23,533 nt of DNA, taken from IMG/VR virus record IMGVR_UViG_3300027704_000164, positions 1-23,533 of that record; one strand, written 5' to 3'. This document shows positions 21,435 through 23,533 of the stretch, in pieces. A model generated the notes under the pieces. That model searched no databases, was not told the origin of the DNA, and saw nothing but the letters and a program-made list of their open reading frames with translations. Made by a program: the position numbers and the translations under genes. The stretch comes from a virus. Positions within the stretch are counted from its first letter, which is position 1, and every line of letters begins with the position of its first letter.

Positions 21435-22295
21435 ATGGCATTAGGTACTAATCACGTAACAAAAGCAACATCAGCTACTTTCATCCCAGAATTGTGGTCT
21501 GACGAAGTAATTGCTGGCTATAAGAGTAATCTTGTACTAGCTAACCTAGTAACTCGTATGAACCACGCTGGTAAGAAAGGTGATTCAATTCACATTCCTT
21601 CACCTTCTCGTGGCGCTGCGAACGCTAAGGCTGCTTCAACTCAAGTAACTCTTAACTCACCTGCTAACAGTGAAGTAATCGTTACTATCGACAAGCATTA
21701 TGAATATTCAACTATGATCGAAGACATTGTAGAGAAGCAAGCACTTTCTTCTTTACGTCGTTTCTACACTGATGACGCTGGCTATGCCTTAGCTGCACAG
21801 GTAGATGCTGATCTTTTCGCTCTAGTTTCTGCCCTAAACGGTGGCGTTCAACTAGGTGGTGACGGTGGTGCTACTACTGCTGACATTACTGATGCTGGTA
21901 TTCGTAAGTTTATGCTTGAGCTAGACAATGCTGACGTTCCTATGACAGGTCGTTCATTGGTGCTTCCTCCTGTTGCTAAGAGCGACATGTTGGGCATTGC
22001 ACGTTTCACTGAGCAAGCTTATGTTGGTAGTGGTGACGCTATCAAGACTGGCATGATGGGTAACGTATACGGTGTAGAGGTGTTTGTATCTAACGCTTGT
22101 CCTACCGTTGGTTCTGATCGTGTAGGTGTTATGTTGCATAAGGATGCTTTGGTTCTTGCAGAGCAACAGGGCGTTCGTTCACAGACTCAATACCAGCAGC
22201 AGTATTTAGGTGACTTGTTCACTGCGGATACTATCTACGGTGTTAAAGAGTTGCGTGACAATGCTGGCATCAGCTTCCTTGTTCCAACAGCTTAA
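21435..22295 (+). CDS. Major capsid protein
   Basis: 286 aa, short for a T7-like coat (gp10A has 345) but typical for small HK97-fold coats. Begins with ATSATFIPELWSDEVIAGYK and has the segments VTIDKHYEYSTMIEDIVE, DADLFALV, GRSLVLPPVAKSDML and GNVYGVEVFVSNACP. The last matches the conserved core strand of many phage coats (GxxxGxxVxxS). Codons are better optimised than in neighbours, with many GGT, GCT and CGT, as expected for the most abundant virion protein. It has a TGGAG ribosome site at good distance. It is followed by three hairpins, the last an intrinsic terminator, just as T7 gene 10 precedes its terminator. Confidence 0.93.
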   Translation: MALGTNHVTKATSATFIPELWSDEVIAGYKSNLVLANLVTRMNHAGKKGDSIHIPSPSRGAANAKAASTQVTLNSPANSEVIVTIDKHYEYSTMIEDIVEKQALSSLRRFYTDDAGYALAAQVDADLFALVSALNGGVQLGGDGGATTADITDAGIRKFMLELDNADVPMTGRSLVLPPVAKSDMLGIARFTEQAYVGSGDAIKTGMMGNVYGVEVFVSNACPTVGSDRVGVMLHKDALVLAEQQGVRSQTQYQQQYLGDLFTADTIYGVKELRDNAGISFLVPTA

Positions 22296-22299
22296 TCTA

Positions 22300-22341
22300 G
22301 TGCGAGGCGCACTGATCTTTCATAAGCTTAACTTAGTTAAG
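22300..22341 (+). other. Two hairpins in the 3' region of the capsid mRNA
   Basis: GTGCG-AGG-CGCAC at 22300-22312 and CTTAAC-TTA-GTTAAG at 22327-22341, both perfect stems. Neither has a following U-run, so they are not terminators themselves. They may stabilise the capsid message or serve as processing sites. Confidence 0.6.
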
Positions 22342-22354
22342 TAGTTGATACCTA

Positions 22355-22386
22355 GAGGCTCCTACTACGGTAGGGGCTTCTTTTTT
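22355..22386 (+). terminator. Intrinsic terminator after the capsid gene
   Basis: An 11-bp stem (22355-22365 with 22370-22380, two or three G-U pairs) is closed by C-UACG-G, a UNCG-type stable tetraloop, and followed by six T (22381-22386). Partial termination here would raise capsid mRNA relative to downstream tail genes. Confidence 0.9.
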
Positions 22387-22409
22387 ATTTAAATTAGTTA
22401 GGAAATTAT

Positions 22410-22658
22410 ATGCCCATCTACTCTTATACTTGCAATGACGGTCATACTACTGATCACCTATGTCCTATGAGCGATCGTAAAAAAGCTAAATCGTGTAAGG
22501 TCTGTAGAGAAGATGCGCATATGATTATCGTCCCTGTTAAAGTCTCCTTAGATCCAAGTGACCCAGCATTCGCTGGTACATACATGACTTGGGAAAGAAA
22601 CAGAGCAAAACAAATGAAACAAGAGTTAAAGAAGGAAAAGAGCCATACAGGAGGCTAG
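22410..22658 (+). CDS. FmdB-type zinc ribbon protein, 82 aa
   Basis: 82 aa. Begins MPIYSYTC, as in FmdB-like zinc ribbons, with C8, H12 (in CNDGH), C18, C29 and C32 (in CKVC). The second half is a basic helix (WERNRAKQMKQELKKEKS). FmdB-type small zinc proteins occur in many bacteria and phages and have no settled biochemical role; in phages they are often near packaging or head genes. It is the first gene after the capsid terminator and lies four bases before the holin-like gene. The ribosome site is AGGAAATT. Regulatory or structural functions are both possible. Confidence 0.75.
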   Translation: MPIYSYTCNDGHTTDHLCPMSDRKKAKSCKVCREDAHMIIVPVKVSLDPSDPAFAGTYMTWERNRAKQMKQELKKEKSHTGG

Positions 22659-22662
22659 GTCT

Positions 22663-23097
22663 ATGTTTGGATTACCTATCGAAGCCATCACTATGCTTCT
22701 AAGCGTCGTAGGAGGCGCTGTAATGAAGATGTGGTCACAGGCACAGTCTGATAAGGCTGAACAACAAAAGACTCTCATGAGTCAATTCTCGGCCTCTCAG
22801 GACAGTTTAGGAGCTGCTAGGGCCTATGATACACCTAACGCTCAATGGATTAGACGTTTTCTAGTTATCTCTTTTATGGGTATGGCTATGTTCATACTCA
22901 TAGCTCCCATTTTGGGACATGATACTGTAGTTCCTGTGGAGGTCACTACAGGGTTTAAATTATTATTTTTAGACTTTACAGACGTAGCAACTAAATGGGT
23001 CACTTTAGAAGGTGTTGTTACACCAGAGTGGCTACCACACGCAATTATGGCTGTCGTAGGTATGTACTTCGGTCAGTCAATCGTCTCTAGGAGATAA
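22663..23097 (+). CDS. Three-helix membrane protein, holin-like
   Basis: 144 aa with three hydrophobic segments at about 5-22 (PIEAITMLLSVVGGAVMK), 66-84 (FLVISFMGMAMFILIAPIL) and 124-141 (LPHAIMAVVGMYFGQSIV). A charged, Gln-rich helix (25-60) lies after the first and a basic end (SRR) after the last. The pattern WIRRFLVISF followed by a C-terminal MAVVGMYFGQS helix resembles the 3TM holin family known from gene transfer agents and many phages. Holins form the inner-membrane lesions that trigger lysis. It sits between a zinc ribbon gene and a tail fibre gene, without an endolysin next to it; an ejection or virion membrane role is an alternative. AGGAGG precedes the ATG. Confidence 0.72.
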   Translation: MFGLPIEAITMLLSVVGGAVMKMWSQAQSDKAEQQKTLMSQFSASQDSLGAARAYDTPNAQWIRRFLVISFMGMAMFILIAPILGHDTVVPVEVTTGFKLLFLDFTDVATKWVTLEGVVTPEWLPHAIMAVVGMYFGQSIVSRR

Positions 23098-23099
23098 AA

Positions 23100-23533
23100 G
23101 TGGCAATAGATAGAGGTTTAAACACAACAGTATCGAGCAATCCTTTAGGGATTGATAATGATGATTACGTAGCGACAGTGGTAGGCCCCCAAGGAATAGC
23201 AGGGGCAGAAACTGCAGAGTACATAGCTAAATATAATGCTGTATTAGCTAGTGAGATTTCAACAACAGCAAGTTCACTTGCAGCAGCATCCAGTGCAACG
23301 GAGGCAGCAGCTTCTTTAGCTAGTCTGGATACTCAAGAAGCTAACGCATTGGCATCAGCTACAGCAGCAGCCTTATCAGAAACTAACGCAGGAACAAGTG
23401 AGACCAATGCAGCAACATCAGCAACAGCATCAGCATCATCAGCAGCTAACGCCCTTTCAAGTCAGAATGCTTCTTCAGGAAGCGAAACTAATGCAAGCAG
23501 CTCAGCCACGGCAGCCGCTACATCAGCGTCTAC
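23100..23533 (+). CDS. Tail fibre or appendage protein, 3' partial
   Basis: The GTG at 23100 follows AGGAG within the end of the previous gene at a spacing of six to seven bases, and the frame stays open for 144 codons to the window edge. It begins MAIDRGLNTTVSSNPLGIDN, then GPQGIAGAETAEYIAKYN, followed by a Ser/Ala/Thr/Asn-rich helical repeat in which SETNA occurs three times (as SETNAG, SETNAA, SETNAS). Such SETNA-type repeats are typical of the shaft of phage tail fibres, forming trimeric coiled coils before a receptor-binding end, which would lie outside the window. The absence of any ATG in frame supports the GTG start. Confidence 0.85.
   Translation, partial: MAIDRGLNTTVSSNPLGIDNDDYVATVVGPQGIAGAETAEYIAKYNAVLASEISTTASSLAAASSATEAAASLASLDTQEANALASATAAALSETNAGTSETNAATSATASASSAANALSSQNASSGSETNASSSATAAATSAS

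Overview
The window is part of the genome of a lytic, T7-like, short-tailed phage (podovirus). The evidence is a replication set that parallels T7: endonuclease I, a RecB/Cas4-type exonuclease, a family A DNA polymerase ending in NWYECH (T7 ends NWAICH), a zinc-finger primase-helicase, and a small ssDNA-binding protein with an acidic tail ending in Phe. The packaging and head genes are also of podovirus type. The DNA is AT-rich, genes are densely packed with many start/stop overlaps, and no integrase, repressor or tRNA was seen. The host cannot be read from the sequence. The gene content recalls marine podoviruses of Gammaproteobacteria or other aquatic hosts, but that is inference. No single-subunit RNA polymerase or DNA ligase is present here, although part of the genome lies outside the window.

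Layout. (1) 1-6308, + strand: the distal end of the virion module, with three putative internal-virion/ejection proteins followed by a protein with a GH24 lysozyme-like domain. (2) 6321-6354: a hairpin terminator between convergent operons. (3) 6361-13006, - strand: DNA metabolism genes, from ssDNA-binding protein (transcribed first) to DUF3310 (last), with an HNH endonuclease between polymerase and exonuclease. (4) 13205-15522, - strand: eleven very small early genes, almost all of unknown function. Five of them are under 60 codons and were recovered by translating the gaps. (5) 15523-16647: 1.1 kb of non-coding DNA between divergent operons, unusually rich in repeats and probably holding promoters, operators and perhaps the replication origin or packaging start. 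(6) 16648 to the right end, + strand: small and large terminase, portal, a small linker gene, scaffold, major capsid protein, a three-hairpin 3' region ending in a terminator, a zinc ribbon protein, a holin-like three-helix membrane protein, and the start of a tail fibre gene.

Working together. Leftward transcription from the 15.5 kb side would make takeover proteins first and then the replisome. Rightward transcription from about 16.33 kb makes packaging and head proteins and, beyond the window, tail proteins. Internal virion proteins sit at the left edge and terminase in the middle, so the assembly is probably circularly permuted: the right-edge tail genes would lead, through unseen sequence, into the left-edge genes as one long late operon closed by the terminator at 6.3 kb.

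Most interesting unexplained signal. Sequence modules are shared by the leader of the ssDNA-binding protein operon (13.03-13.18 kb), the region upstream of the leftmost early gene (15.63 kb) and the leader of the terminase operon (16.36-16.55 kb). They are oriented consistently with transcription and look like a phage-specific control system of promoters, operators or antitermination sites. The big intergenic region adds 9-bp iterons, a G-run block, a G/C palindrome and CA-rich repeats.
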